This document shows, in pieces, positions 32,600 through 45,010 of a stretch of 64,000 nt of DNA (position 1 is the stretch's first letter; each line of letters begins with the position of its first letter). The notes under the pieces are model-generated. The model made no database searches, was not told where the DNA came from, and worked only from the letters and a program-made list of their open reading frames with translations. The stretch is from Isoetes taiwanensis (Eukaryota > Streptophyta > Lycopodiopsida > Isoetales > Isoetaceae), in NCBI GenBank assembly GCA_021234155.1, contig JAJEKV010000011.1, positions 19,360,677 through 19,424,676 on the forward strand. The letters are read 5' to 3'. The position numbers were made by a program, and so were the translations under genes.

Positions 32600-35500
32600 C
32601 GGGCCTCTCATAACAAAGATAATTTTCTATAATCTTCCAATTTGGATGGTAAAAATAGCTTTACTATTGTTTGTGGCCTTGATCTATGGAACAATGTTCC
32701 AAGACCTCATGATGACATTGTCAATACCGAAGTCTCATTACCGACTTTTCAAGTCCGAAAGCATGTGCTTCACATGCCACAATAAGTGCTTAATGACGGT
32801 CTTTAGTTGTGAGTGGACTGCAAATGCTAGCCAAGGCATAAAAATAAACCGGGCTTATGCTACAAAGAGAGGATACCACGATAGAATGCAAGCAACAAAG
32901 TGTCTTCTTAGTTTGTTTTATGCGTTGCAAATGATATTAATTTTCGTGATAAACTTATTGTATAGAGGACACCATAATATGTTTGTTGGTGACATGAGCC
33001 TAGAGGATGTTGTACTTTATTCTACTTTCTATATCTACTGATGTTGCTTTTATGTTTCATTTAAAACTGAATAGGTTGGACAACTTATTTTATCTGCATC
33101 TTGGGTTATTTGGTCTTCATGTTGGTTTGTTGCATAAGATTAGATTACGAATTGTGTTTGAACAAAAATCTCGGGATATTTGGTCTTTATGTTGGTTTAT
33201 CCCAGAGAGAAAAACAAACTTACTTTAGATTTTGCAACTATTGGCGTTAAGAGTCCCATCATGCATATAATTCATGAATGTGGCGAGATCCAGATCTTTT
33301 AGAAGCTTCCAACTGGAAAAGGCTACTTAAGAAAGCCTCTTGGTGTCTTAGCGGAACGCATGGAGGGTTGAGCATTCTACCCTCTTTAGGTTCCTTGTAA
33401 CACCTACAGTAAGACTTTCTGGCACTCTATATATGCAGGAAGTAAAGAACAGTTTTGCAGCTGAAGATTCTCCAATGTTGTTTTTCAAGTAATGTGACTG
33501 TGATCAAGTAATTCAAGGTTCAATGTAAATAAACGCTGATGTTTACGGGATTTAGATAAAGGTGAATTAGTGGCTCTATGCCTTTTGAAAAATGCAACCA
33601 CATAGTGAGAACACAAGAACCTTTTTGTTGTAAGGAAATTGTATGTATCAAGTGTACTAAGCAACGACAAATGCTTCTACAAGTTTTATTATATAGAGTT
33701 TTGAACTATATGAAATTTGAAGACGGAGTGACACATTTTTTTTTATGACATTGTGATAATAACACAATTCTCTATGTGATTATAGAAGTAAATGTGATCT
33801 AATAAGTACTTTGGGTTGAAGGGCTATGGGTTATATGACTATGCAAGTAAATGTGATCTAATGGGTACGCTGGGGCTTGAAGGGCTATGGGTTATGGTGT
33901 ATAGTTGCAAATTATTGTGCCTCGGAAATTCTTTTTATAGTTCTTGATCTAGTTATATTTGGGTATGTAGGGAGCAAAAAAGCATGTTCTAATTTTATAT
34001 GCATATTCTATTCATATGCGGTTGCCTTGGTGAATATGCAAATTGTCTTGGTTTTATGTAGGTTGTCTTGCTATCACTTAATAATATTTCTCTTTTCTTT
34101 AGTTTGGACAACAAGGAGAGGCAGGTGGTTCGTGGCAATGATACTATGAAATGAGACTTTTGAAGCAAATTTTAGAGTATCCACGCTGTCGCCGCCTAGG
34201 ACTTTTTTTTCGTGGATCACCCAAGGCGTCCGATATCATCTACGTACCGTGGAAAAATTCAAGGAAATTCCGGTTGGGTTGTTGGTTATCGCATTTGCAT
34301 CAATTTGAAGACATCGGTGGTGCTTGTTACAAGCGATCAATTATAATTAATGGTTTGACAATTTTCTAATTGTTAAGTATGTTGTCGCAAAATGAAGTAA
34401 ATGATGATTTTTGGACCCATGTAGCATCTATGCATGTCTTTATTAGTAAGAATAGTTTATGCACGCTTGAGTCCCAAATAATAATAGATAGATAGGTAGA
34501 TAGTTGTCTAGATAAGCTACTATATGGTTAGTCGTATTTCTAGACCAAAATAATTATACTTTTCCTCTTGCATTGCTGAAATACTCAAATTATTGTACCA
34601 ACTAAATTCCTAAGTTTAAGTAACCAAACGTGCTTTTGACTAGTTTTTTTGCTAGTAATCATATATTTAGGAAGGATTAGGAAGGATAATTTTGCCTAAT
34701 GCAAAAGCTCCCAACTGTCGATCTATCCTGCTGCCAGCATTTCGCCAGATGCCTATTTTGCATGCTACAAGCCGATTTGGTATGACTTTTCTTAAGGCAC
34801 ATTATAATCGCTCGACATTGGCAAAGATAGCCTACGATTTTGTAGCACCGATTTAAGAGTCCAATTTATTTTTTAAAGTTATTAAGACTATTAACAATGT
34901 TTCTTAATTGTATTTTTGCTAACACAACGCCCCCAAGGCCACTAGGTTCAAGCTATGTAATCACCTTCCTAGCATACTTGTATGATCTTTCATGAATGTC
35001 TTCACCTTGGTCTTCAAGTATCCACTTCATAATCTCTAGGGATGTGTTCTCTTCAAAACAATGGTGTATGTGTCTTTGAGCTCAAATCAACGTGCAGGCA
35101 TGAGTCAATCAATATGTGTCTTGTTTCTTCTATGCTGCCATAGCATGGCAACATACTCATATAAAATCTCATCCATAAATCTGGAAGCTATGTGAAGTTG
35201 GAACATTTTGCAAACAGAATCATTTATAGTAAGATTAAAATAATATCAACAATATCCTTAAGAATAGTACCTCTAGCATTAAATGAAACTTGTCAACTTG
35301 TGACCCGTTGCATTGCAAAACACATACATAAACAAGTGGGTTGATTCCTTTTCTAATCAATTCTTCCTCTCCTCTCTCCTTCCACATTTGTTTATATTTC
35401 TTTTAGACATCCAAAAGCCATAAAAAGATAATGAAGAAGTCAAGTTTTTGCACTCAAGAATGGTTACAAACTAAAAGGGAAATATATTTGGATCGGGATG

Positions 35501-35600
35501 AAGATTTAACAAGGAATTAGATGCGAAAAAAAAGGAATCTAAATCTCAAAATTCAAAGAAGCAAAGCAGAATCAACAAAAGGTGCATTGAGTTCAAGGAA
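32600..35600. other. Noncoding part of copy A
   Basis: AT-rich DNA, nearly identical to 47590-50560, with no recognised coding region. It contains a tandem TTTGGTCTTCATGTTGGTTT / TTTGGTCTTTATGTTGGTTT pair near 33110 and 33180, an AGTAAATGTGATCTAAT pair near 33787 and 33845, and the dispersed ~125-bp repeat at 34155-34285. Confidence 0.6.
34155..34285 (+). repeat. Dispersed ~125-bp repeat, copy 2 of 3
   Basis: This matches 7428-7560 and 49143-49265. It reads CACGCTGTCGCCGCCTAGG where copy B has CACGTTGCTGCCAGCTAGG and the 7.4-kb copy has CACGTTGTAGCCAGCTGGG. Copy B and the distant copy agree against this one, which points to an alteration confined to copy A. Confidence 0.7.
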
Positions 35601-35639
35601 AAGTGATAATAGATGCATGGGAAAACATCGAAGGTTTTA

Positions 35640-36035
35640 GAATTGCGGTTTGGAAACATAAAATGATTAACGTAAAACAAAAATTTCAAGTATGCATGAG
35701 ATCTTAGAGAACGTAGATATGATATGTTTTGTTGGAACAAAAGAACATATGCATGATTTACCGCGAAATAGATGGATTTCATAAGATCTATTCTGCAGAA
35801 GAAACCATCGATTTATACAGTGGAGATAATGGCACCGGGAGTTACTTGTTATTAAAGACACGCCTTTTGTCCTCCGGGTGCCATCGCTTTGTTACTATGC
35901 CACGCAGGCATAAGAAAATATACTAGACCACGATGCTTCATGTGATGACTGCACCTTGAACTTGAGTGATATACCGCATAGCCTGAGAAAAGGGGAAGTC
36001 ACCCTAGTTGGTGACTTTAATAAAGAGAATGTGTA
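35640..36035 (+). pseudogene. LINE endonuclease fragment, copy A
   Basis: The region encodes MHEILENVDMICFVGTKEHM, a QIDGFHKIYS-like block and, after frame changes, GEVTLVGDFN near 36010, the GDFN motif of AP-type (EEP) endonucleases of non-LTR retrotransposons. The copy-B equivalent at 50660-51010 is more intact. Element boundaries are not clear. Confidence 0.65.
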
Positions 36036-36278
36036 AGAAGCAAGCAACTACCTATACATGTTCGCCATGCCAAGATTTTTGCATCCTCCACTTTGATAGC
36101 AAAGAATGCCGCATTAGGATTTTTTTGTTGAAGGACGCCGACTTTTATTCAATCAAAGAGTCAAATACAAGTATAAATGCGTAGACAGAATAAAATCTCA
36201 AATGGATAAGTGAGACCCACCGAAAGTGAAGTTTACCCTCGCCTAAGCATAAGAGTGCACATCCAAAAACCTCTGTAA

Positions 36279-36610
36279 TCAATCTCTTTTATGAGGGCAA
36301 GTGAAGAACAATGATACGACTTTACAATGTAACCTTGAGCTTTGAAAACACGCATTATCCGCCACATCCGCACCTTTGAAGATTACCAATCTTCTTCTTT
36401 TTCCGCGATAGACCAAAGCAACAACATAGCCGGGATAGATATTGCCGTTCTCTCCCCTTTGGCGATGATCTCCTGCTTGTTGTTTTTGACAATACAATCG
36501 CCCATTGCCAAAATTTATGAAATAGTGTCTTGGAAATGGACAAGAGGTTAGCTTCAAGGGTACATGCAAAGACATTCTAAGGGAAGAGTCACTTTATGCA
36601 ATCCAAGATT
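36279..36610 (-). pseudogene. Copia-like protease-region fragment, copy A
   Basis: Corresponds to 51217-51618, where the minus strand reads IAGVGSINLGLPQGG, then FLKNVLHVPDLEANLLSISK. This is the region after the retropepsin in Ty1/copia polyproteins (VLHVPxLxxNLLSISK-type motif). Copy A has further indels. No integrase or reverse transcriptase adjoins it. Confidence 0.55.
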
Positions 36611-36769
36611 TATACCGCCAACCCCTGAATGTCCAATTTTCCTTTTCCTATTCTTTTTGCTTTTTCTTCCTGAATTGATTATCAAAACATAACTTTGAAC
36701 TACGGCATTTAAGCCACTTCACCCTCCAAACATAGAGGGCAACCCTCCGCGGCACATCAATACCTTATT

Positions 36770-37115
36770 ATTTTTTGTTTTTTTACGTATAATCGTGATT
36801 GTTTTGTGTAATGAAAAGTTGGAAAAACAAAACAACTTTAATGATATGCTAAAATAAAGATAATTCTTAAAAACAACTCGCGATAATGCGAAAATGTAAG
36901 ATAATCTCGCATTAACGCCAAAAAATCGCCTTTATGCACGCTGATTTTCAATCGCTTTTGTATATGTGAAACAGTGAAACCGCGGTACCGAAATGCAAAT
37001 TTCAAATTTGTGCGGGCGGCTTTTATAAAACCGCCAGCCGTAATGCGGTTTAGAAGATTTCGCCAGACGCTAAATATTTTTTCCTGGCGAGAGAGAAAAA
37101 TACGGAAAAATAACG
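36770..37115. repeat. CG-rich inverted-repeat cluster, copy A (degraded text)
   Basis: Aligned with 51755-52040. Copy B has repeated TTCGCATACG and CGTACGCG words in both orientations; in copy A most of these are altered (for example TTAATGATATG), whereas the CG-free spacers (AAATGCAAATTTCAAATTTG) are unchanged. Confidence 0.7.
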
Positions 37116-38960
37116 CTTTAAAACAATAAAAACGATTTTTTACCTTTTATATATCAAAATTTTAATTTCATATGTACTTAACATATCCTCGGTATAAACA
37201 TCTCCACAACGGTAGTGGACCGTAGAGCTATTTTACGCCAAACTAGCAAATGGTGACCATGCCGCCTCTCAAGCACTGGCCGCTACTAGTACCTTGAGCT
37301 TGCATATTATAGGGGTTGCAGAGGCGTAAAACTAATCCTCATTCACCGTAGGGGTTGTAAAGTAAACCGGACATGCTCATTCGGGCTTGTGGATGAGGCT
37401 TTGCATTTTTTTTCATTGACATCATGCATGTGAAGGTTGCCGAGAGCCGCCCCGACATCCTTTGTCTACTTTCATGATGCTCTCAAATTTACCTTACATA
37501 TTCTTCTTCTACCGTAACGAACTATATCAAAGGGACTAGTTTTCGCACAAGAGGACCCTCTCTCCTCTTCAATTGTGTAACCATAAGGAAGAGTCGGTAA
37601 GGTCAAGGTCGTGGCCCCACCGCAAAAGAAAATGGACAAAGGTATGTGGGAGATGCAAACAATCATTCTAGATCAATGGCCTTCCCAAGAGATGCAACAA
37701 TCATTCTAGATCAATGGCCTCCAATCTTTTGATCTTCGCTATGTCTAGATAATTTAACCAGCAAAAATCATCATTAGCATTAGCATTATCTTTTTTTCTT
37801 TCTTTTTATACTTTTGGGTTTCTATACTTTTGTTTTTTGTGTCCTATGGCAAATTTGGTCTCGCGGGACGCGCTAAAAATCTATCTATCTATCATGCCAA
37901 AAGGCGTGAAGGGAAAGGCAAATGTGCATGATTGGAAAAGAGAAACCATGGAATGAAAGGTAAGGAAACATGGCAGAAAGCATTCTTTCATCTCCATTAG
38001 AATATGCCACCTTTTATCGACTTGCCTCAGAAAGTGCATTTGTTGATGATTGTGATCAAAGACTGCAAGGCCGTAGAACGACGTATGCCGCATCTCATGT
38101 AAAGGACCATGGTCGGGCAAATAAATTGCTATTACAAAAGGTTGGGTATCAGACTCAAGAAGTGAACGATTATGCCAAGTATATGTTCTTAACATACTTT
38201 CAACGCATGATTATGGAGGTAGAATGTATGCCCGAGGGATATATTAGGCATACTTTATATATTATGTAAGAAGGATTAACATGTGCATTCACATTGTTGT
38301 TTTTTAGTAAACCCCTCATTTTCAAACTAATCTAAGCATAAACATTCTATTTACTTTCAAAAAGCCATGCATAAACGGGCAAAAACATAGCAATTTTAAA
38401 ACGTCACTTGCATGATCGATATGCGCCTTTTCAAGTAATATAGGCTAAATGAATCCTCCCTTTCTAGTAACATAACCACTATGAGTGTGACAGTTGTTTC
38501 CCTTATTTTACAAGCTGGGGTGCAAGGACCCACAGAAGGCATATATTAGAGATATTGATTTCATAATAAGTATTGACAACGCGTCTCATTGTGTCTATCT
38601 AGCTGTCTAGGTGGCTGTATATAGCCTACAAAGCTGGCTGAGAAAGGGTAAAAGCTCATGTTCTTATCCATGAGAGGACCATAATAAACGTGAGAAGCTG
38701 AACACGAAGAATCATCGAAAAGCATGTTGCAGCAGCGTAGGGTTGATTAATGATTTTTAGAAATGTAGTTAAATTTGTATGAAATTCATGTGATTTTAGA
38801 ATTGAATTGACATAGACATAGATTACTAAGAGTAATTTGTTGCAAGGAATAAACTAGTGTGTGGGGGAGAATCTACTTAGATCATATCATGCAAAGGTAA
38901 AGAGAAAAATGTCAAATAAAAGAATACAAGGACCATTGTCTTCCTATGAAGTAAGGATTG
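37116..38960. other. Anonymous part of copy A with a retroposon-like 3' tail
   Basis: No gene is recognised. At 37850-37893 TTTGGTCTCG, GGACG and TAAAAA followed by (TCTA)3 resemble the text at 52800-52838 and 60570-60618, where it runs into (CATTC/TATTC) repeats. A shared 3' end with a short tandem tail is typical of LINE/SINE insertions. A short direct repeat (GATGCAACAATCATTCTAGA, TCAATGGCCT) is present near 37645-37720. Confidence 0.5.
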
Positions 38961-38969
38961 AAGGGCCCA

Positions 38970-39499
38970 GATGAAGCCAGGTCCTCTTTATAGCCGTGGA
39001 TCACGCGTGCTCAGAGTCCACCACTGCCGCCGGTAATCATGTTCGAACTGGCAGCAGCCCGTAACTTTACCGCAGAGACCCCCATTGCCGGCCACCGCCC
39101 ATATAGCCTTCCGTCCCTCCACCGTCCATGGTGCGCGTATTCTTTTGTTGTGAAGCGAAGGCACTGCTGTTTAACAACAGTTGAGGCTGCTTATGCACTC
39201 CATTTCCCAATCGACCGAGGTCGGCTTCCAAATTTTTGCCTGTATAGTTTCTTCAATTGCTTTTTTTCTGCCGTTTCGCGGTACCTCTCGTTTGATGGAC
39301 TATATTTATCTTGGTTCTTTTTTATTTCCCTGCAGACAATGCTATACTTAAGCCTTGCCACCGTAACTATTTTTGGGTTTAATCTCTGGTTTGTGTAATC
39401 GGCAAACCGTGTACATTGAGCTGATAATCGGGTGGATGAGGCTCTGCGCTAAATTATCAACGATTTTTGTTGCTTAGGTTAGTTTGGCTCTGTGGATCC
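38970..39499 (+). promoter_or_regulatory. Orphan copy of the kinase promoter and 5' leader (copy A)
   Basis: Duplicate of 53905-54422. It has CTCTTTATAG near 38984 as a TATA-like box, a GC-rich leader with an ATG at 39039 opening MFELAAARNFTAETP, and a better preserved acceptor (TTTCCCTGCAG at 39326-39336) than copy B, which reads TTATTTCGTAG. The copy stops at GGATCC, before the donor used by the kinase transcript, and runs into copy B. Confidence 0.55.
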
Positions 39500-39598
39500 A
39501 GCCCAGTTTAAAATGTGCAAATGGTCGGCTTAAGTTAAATAAGGGAATTTCTTGGTTTAAAAGCGAAATAAAGGGAATTTCTCACGGGCCGGTTGTTA

Positions 39599-40480
39599 GA
39601 GCATGTTACTTTGGTTGATACACTTGGTGTATTGTCTGGTGAAAAACAATGGACATAAAGAAGCTACAACTTTACAGGCATTACAGGATGGTTTGCAATA
39701 AAATGTGATCTCATTCTCCTGCCTTTTGATCCACATAAACTTGACATCATTGACAATTCAAATGTCTACGTGGTCATGAAGATAAAATTCGAGGAGTTCT
39801 TAATAAAGCTACCCAAGTTGATAGCCAACAGGTATGTATCTCATTAACAAATTTGTGGATTTTTATATTTTTTATATGCGCATTACGTTTTGTGCGGCTT
39901 ATGAGAGAGTGTCTGAGCTCTAAAGTGGTCACTTCCAAAGGTTCTCAATGCTCGAAAAGCCATGCACGTTTATATTGGGCAAGTATTTTATGTAAGTTAG
40001 ATCCGCGAGAATGTAATTTGTGCGGGTCAAATACAATTGTAGATCTGACAATGTGGGGAAGCGGATAGAAATTACAATTTTCTCATTTTTTGATTTGTCG
40101 ACCCGACAAGAAGCATAGTGATATCTTTCTGAGGGGCCTATTTAAGATAAGTCACCCAGTGAGAACACCGCGTTGATTGCATGCAAGCGATGTAAGGAAT
40201 CTTTGATCTATCTACTTGGAGTCGACTAACCAAATCAATTGAAGTGGTGACAAAAAGCAGGGACTAGAGGACTAGCATTGAAAATATAATGGGTGTTGTA
40301 TTGCGAATAGCTATCTAGCCCTTACTAAGAAATCTAATATTTCTTGCGGTTAGTTTTAACGATAAACCCACGTGAATGAGCAAGCACTAGGCCTTTGGGA
40401 AAGAAAGGAGTTCTTTGAACTAGAGCGTGGAGCAGAATGATCTCATGGCTGATTTGAAGGACATTAGGGAAGGCTTGTGA
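39599..40480 (+). pseudogene. EHD-type GTPase pseudogene, copy B (5'-truncated by the duplication)
   Basis: Begins at EHVTLVDTLGVLSGEKQ with the same TAA and the same DTLG and NKAT changes as copy A, so these lesions pre-date the duplication. Here the exon ends VDSQQ before GTATGTATC (39834-39838), a proper donor that copy A lacks (CAACAGGTATG against CAAATGTATG). The GC-type donor (GGGCAAGT) recurs at 39979, but the acceptor and first codons of the next exon are altered (TTGCGGTTAGTTT). The final block carries GADLKDI-like text with an ATTAGGGAAGG lesion. It cannot encode a working protein. Confidence 0.85.
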
Positions 40481-41369
40481 TCAAAAGCAAAGCTTCTTTT
40501 TAGGCTGTAGTGTGCATGGAGCCTCATATGGTTAATTGAAATTGAGCCATGTTTATACACTAACTTATAAGAGAGGTGCAACGGAGACACATTATTTTCA
40601 GCAACAAAGAGGCATTATTTTCTGCATATTCCTCCTATGTAGTTGGCTTTTTGTCCATTCATATAACCTCAATGGCCATGCAAAGACCATTCCATCCTTA
40701 TCAAAAATAATATGATATCGCTAAGCTAATATTCGAACATATAGAATAGCATGCATAGTTTGAAATAGTGTATAGACCTGAACAACCATAATATGTTCCA
40801 ATGCAAATTATGCAGAGTGAATTCGATAGAGACTTCAAAAACTACACAAACAATCTATGTTTGACCAATCAAAATTTGATGCGTGGTCCTCCCTTCTAAC
40901 GACTCCTACAAACAACTCTAAATTGACAATACCAATTGATAGCATGGCTAAAAGAAAAAACCTTTAATTTTTATTTGGCCAATGTAAGCCAATGGTTATT
41001 ATACAAAATAGCATCAAGTAATAATAATATAAGACCCCTTGGAGGAATTTCAAGCTTCATAATCACCTATACAAGCATCAAGAAGTAAAAATTGGAAAAG
41101 AATGGATACGTACTATATTCCTTTTGCGAAGTATGAGAGTATACAAAAAAACTACTCCAAGTGGAATACTAAGCATGAGCACAAATGAAGCATTGAAATT
41201 ATTATTTACACGTCTGTGTATAGTTATCACGTTTGTATTATGTCCTCAACCTTCTACTTTCCTTAGAGCTTGAAGATAAATCCTATATTACAATGGGACT
41301 TCAATATCCTTTTTTGTTTTCATGGTATAGCATGGACTAAGTATGTCTCGACCCTAAGAGGTGTAGTAG

Positions 41370-41439
41370 AATAGAATAGAATAGAATAGAATAGAATAGA
41401 ATAGAATAGAATAGAATAGAATAGAATAGAATAGAATAG
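41370..41439. repeat. (AATAG)14 microsatellite, copy B
   Basis: Fourteen uninterrupted AATAG units, one more than copy A. Confidence 0.95.
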
Positions 41440-41879
41440 ATCAAATATGTATTATATTACCAAGTGTCATGCCTTCCTTTCTATAAATCTTATATTTAGG
41501 AGCAATTATAATGTCAATGTCTACCAAATTGAGAATATAAAAATTCCATAATCTAACATCATCCCCTCTCCATTTTACTTCAAAACTTATTAAGATCTTT
41601 GAATAGTTGTCTACAATTGCATGGCTAACTACATAATATTGTATTTATGCCCGTGCATTTTCAGATTCTAGTTTAATATGGTTTCAATTGTTACAATGTT
41701 TACATATGGTTAATATGGTTGTATGGTTTGTATATGAGTGTGGTTTGTATGGTTTTATATGGTTGTATGGTTTGTATATGAGTGTGGTTTGTATGGTTTT
41801 ATATGGTTCATATGGTCATATTTGTGGTGTTTGGGGCTATATGGTTTTAATGTGAGCTTTTTCATTCATTGAGCATGTG

Positions 41880-44815
41880 AGATGAGTAAAATGGAGCCGG
41901 GGAATTCCAAAGGAGGCCATTGCCCTAGGCTCCAATGGAGGAAGATGGGTTGCCTTTTGTTGCACCCCTTGCAACCCGACGGTATTTGCAGAGGGCATAA
42001 TAACTGCAGTTGATCCATTTGATAGTGTGAATGATGAGAGGCTGGGAGATGAACATCTTGGAGTTGGCATTGTGAAGCTTCTTATCGAAGTTGATACTAT
42101 CATGTCCCAGGGAAGCTCTAGTGATTGCATTGTGTGCTCAGGGCTGCTTTGGAGTCCCAAGCTTTCGGTTGAGATGGCCAATTACATTTATTACACACAA
42201 GAATGGTGATACTCTAGAATGCCCTCTTGAACTACACACCCCAAGGCCCACCCAAGGCCATGTGGAAGATTTGGTGGTCGATGAGCATCCTTTGATCACA
42301 AGGAAGAGGCGCTATGTCTTTCATAAAAAAGCGGAACAAAAGGTGCCCAAGAGGCCTAGAAGTGACAAATATTTAGAAAGGATGGAAAGTATGGCACCAA
42401 CCAAAGAAAACCTGGAGGCAATTAGGGGACAAGAGTGTTGCAACCTAGATTGCACAGTGCATTACAATGTGGATGACCTCGTGCAGATAAGGTCCCAATA
42501 CATTGGACAGCTTCAAAAAGATAGGATTAATTTCATTTTACTCCTTGTGTAGGAATTCGAGCTATGATGAAAAACACGGGGCGGCTGCTATATCAATTGA
42601 GGGGAATGAAGGTATGTATGAGAGCATTGAGATGGATTCTTGGGGTGAGCAAGTCTTCATTTTACAGATCTTTGGGGCCGAGGGTTAGAAAAGGGCACAC
42701 TTTGTTCCAACATGGTAATGCACTCACTTTGAAACCTAGAGCAAATACTCTAAAGGCCATTGCGGTCTTGAGAGCTTTGTGAGATACATGTCTCAATCTA
42801 TGCCCCACAAGTCGAAGGTGAGCGAGCACGGTGTGCGGTGGTGCAAAAGTGTTGCCACAACACTATATCCAAAAGGAGTGCCTTAAGGAGGTCAACTCCA
42901 TCCTAGAAACTACTTGAGGTAGGCCTCTTTCTCAATCACATTTCAGCAAGTTATGGAGCACTCACTTCTCAGACGTGAGTGTCCTACAACACATGCCATT
43001 CTCAAAGTGCAACACTTGCATTCAACTCAAGGATACACTTGCATCAACTGCAATAGAGAAAGAAAGAATGGCAATTAGGGAGCAATTTGCGGATCACCAA
43101 AGGGACCAAATATCATGTAGGCAGTTGTATTGGCGGTGGAGAACATTTTACTGAGATCTTGTAGGACAAATTTTTTGTGTATAATTCATGATAAGATGGA
43201 CCAACACAAGACTTTCTTGCCAAAGCTAGATCCCTTTACCCAAAAGCGTTGTCAAAAAGCTTTTTCGGATGATAGTAAATCTGGCGGGTGTATTAACACA
43301 TGGTCATGGAACTGGAACATATGGTCATTTTGTGCTTGATCTATGGAGAGATGATCCAAACTTCCATGTGAGCTCTATTTTCAAGTGCCTGAGAACACTA
43401 GAGAAAGGATCGATAGAAGGGAGGAGGTATTCCCCTTCAGCACCCATTTTGAGGCTTTGATGGATGATCAACAGCTTTGTTACCAAAGGCGGATAAAAAG
43501 CTCACATCCAAGGTGTCTAGTGAATCAAGGAGGACTTGGGATGATTTCCCCTTACTTGAAAATCACTTTGAGGAGCTATGTGTTTCAGTTGGACAAGCTG
43601 TTGGAAAAAAACAAGAATAGATGGATGTTTGGGGCAATGTCATACTTGGCAGCGGGGGAGTATTCAAAGTTGTGAAAGTGGGATTCATGATGGTTGGGCA
43701 TCACGCCTGATGATATAGATGGATTCTTTGGAACTTTCTCCACCAAGCTCAAGAGAGAAAAAACGTGACCACTCTCCACGAACTAATGGATGTGTTTGAG
43801 AGCTGCATTGACCCCAACCCAATGGCTTTCTTGATGGATGAGGTTGCAGATTGGAAATCATTTGTAGAAGGATACTTGCTAGATGGCAAGGACCGGTTGA
43901 TGAGGACACACAAAGCCACTTCAATTCAAGTTTTGGGTTAGGGATGGAATACCAATCATGCAATATAAGTGGAACCGGGTGACAAGTTGTGGATGCACAC
44001 AGTACAAGGTATCGAGTTGTGGCAAAGGGGTCTTCTTGGTGAAGTGGAGTCTTCTTTGGTGAAGTTCTCATTCCTAAAGGGCAGCCAAAACCACTACCTC
44101 CCTTCAAGGCAGGTCAAAGACTCTAGCCAAGCTGGTGAAGGGCATCAAGGATTACATAGCGCCTTTGGGATGATGTTGAAATGGAAAGCACACCTCCACT
44201 CTTAAGAAAAATCAAATGGACTCCCTAATCAAATCTTGGGAGAAAGTTGTGACATGCTTAGAAACCCCGAGCGACCATGTGGGAGGGGAGCTAAGAGGCG
44301 GTTCTTGCCCGAGTCAAGATGGGAGGGTTCTCAAGGTGCAAGCACGTCTAAGAATGCTCACTTGGGTCCCAAGTGGTTTGTGGGAAGTAAGGCCTCAAAG
44401 CCAAAGTGGTTTGATCTTCTGAGTGGGATCCCTTTGAGGACATCAAGGAAGGATACTTTGTGCTAGTAAGGCCTGATGATGAGGGGGCTGTCCAATATGG
44501 TTAGGGGTGGCACTCTCTGATGTGACCACCACTATGCCCGATGGAGAGGTTAGTCACGGATTCCAAATTCAATATTGGGAGCCCATTGGGAGGCACAAGA
44601 AGGGGCAACTTGAAGGAGCAATACAGCATTTGGCTGGGAGAAGAAGTGGAGGCCAAATTATCTTGACCCCTCAAAGGAGGGAATTGGTGGAGTGTGTGGT
44701 ATGGTCATATCCAAGTTCTCACATTGCAAAAGACAACACACACAAGATCCCAAGAAAGGAGATGGACAAGGCCATGAGCAACCTCCATGCTATATCATTG
44801 TATGAGGGTGCATAA
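41880..44815 (+). pseudogene. Intronless DUF7869-like transposon ORF, copy B
   Basis: The better preserved copy. Open blocks in order: an N-terminal part with EGIITAVDPFDSVNDERLG; 42185-42552, including VEDLVVDEHPLITRKRRYVF, then KRPRSDKYLERMESM and CCNLDC; LRGMKVCMRALRWILGVSKS; IIHDKMDQHKTFLPKLD near 43185; KNKNRWMFGAMSY-like text near 43600; VADWKSFVEGYLLDGKDRL near 43845; EGYFVLVRPDDEG near 44450; and a last open block 44507-44815 ending in SNLHAISLYEGA and TAA. At ~970 residues without introns and with an acidic-residue pattern like an RNase H-fold nuclease, it looks like the main protein of a DNA transposon. Several frame changes remain. Family assignment is from memory. Confidence 0.68.
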
Positions 44816-44985
44816 TATTGAGAAGTTTGAAAACTTTCTCAACTAGTGGTTTGTAAAATTTATGAGGAAAACAAGTAACCCATTCTATGTGTGTCATGTG
44901 TAATTCTATTCAAGCAATCAATTCAGAAATTTCTTTTATGGTGTGTGAGTCCCATTTTCAGTCCGAGTCCCAAAATTCAAGATTT

Positions 44986-45010
44986 GTCCCACTTTAATTA
45001 AATACGACTT
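44986..45010 (-). repeat. 25-bp shared block (copy B)
   Basis: Exact reverse complement of 9607-9631, located ~170 bp after the end of the DUF7869-like ORF. The same flank (GAGTCCCATTTT) precedes it in both duplicate copies; 9.6 kb has GACTCATTCCATTCCCATTTT in the opposite sense, so similarity extends imperfectly. Confidence 0.7.

Larger units (their letters stand above)
24498..39499. repeat. ~15.0-kb tandem duplication, copy A
   Basis: Sequence from 24498 to 39499 is repeated directly as 39500-54422. Edges: left GGAACC|AGC then TTTTAAAATG; junction GGATCC|AGCCCAG then TTTAAAATG; right GGATCC|TTGTAGCC. A GGA(A/T)CC word is therefore shared by all three edges, indicating crossover at microhomology. 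Long stretches are identical (for example 33001-33390 against 47985-48380), and differences cluster at CAG, CTG and CG sites. It carries the EHD remainder, Helitron-like end, DUF7869-like ORF, SET gene part, LINE and Copia scraps, and an orphan copy of the kinase promoter/leader. Confidence 0.95.

Noticed and set aside
33877-34369. Plus-strand frames of 73-91 codons in the noncoding part of copy A
   Set aside because: They are not maintained in copy B and match nothing. They overlap the dispersed ~125-bp repeat.
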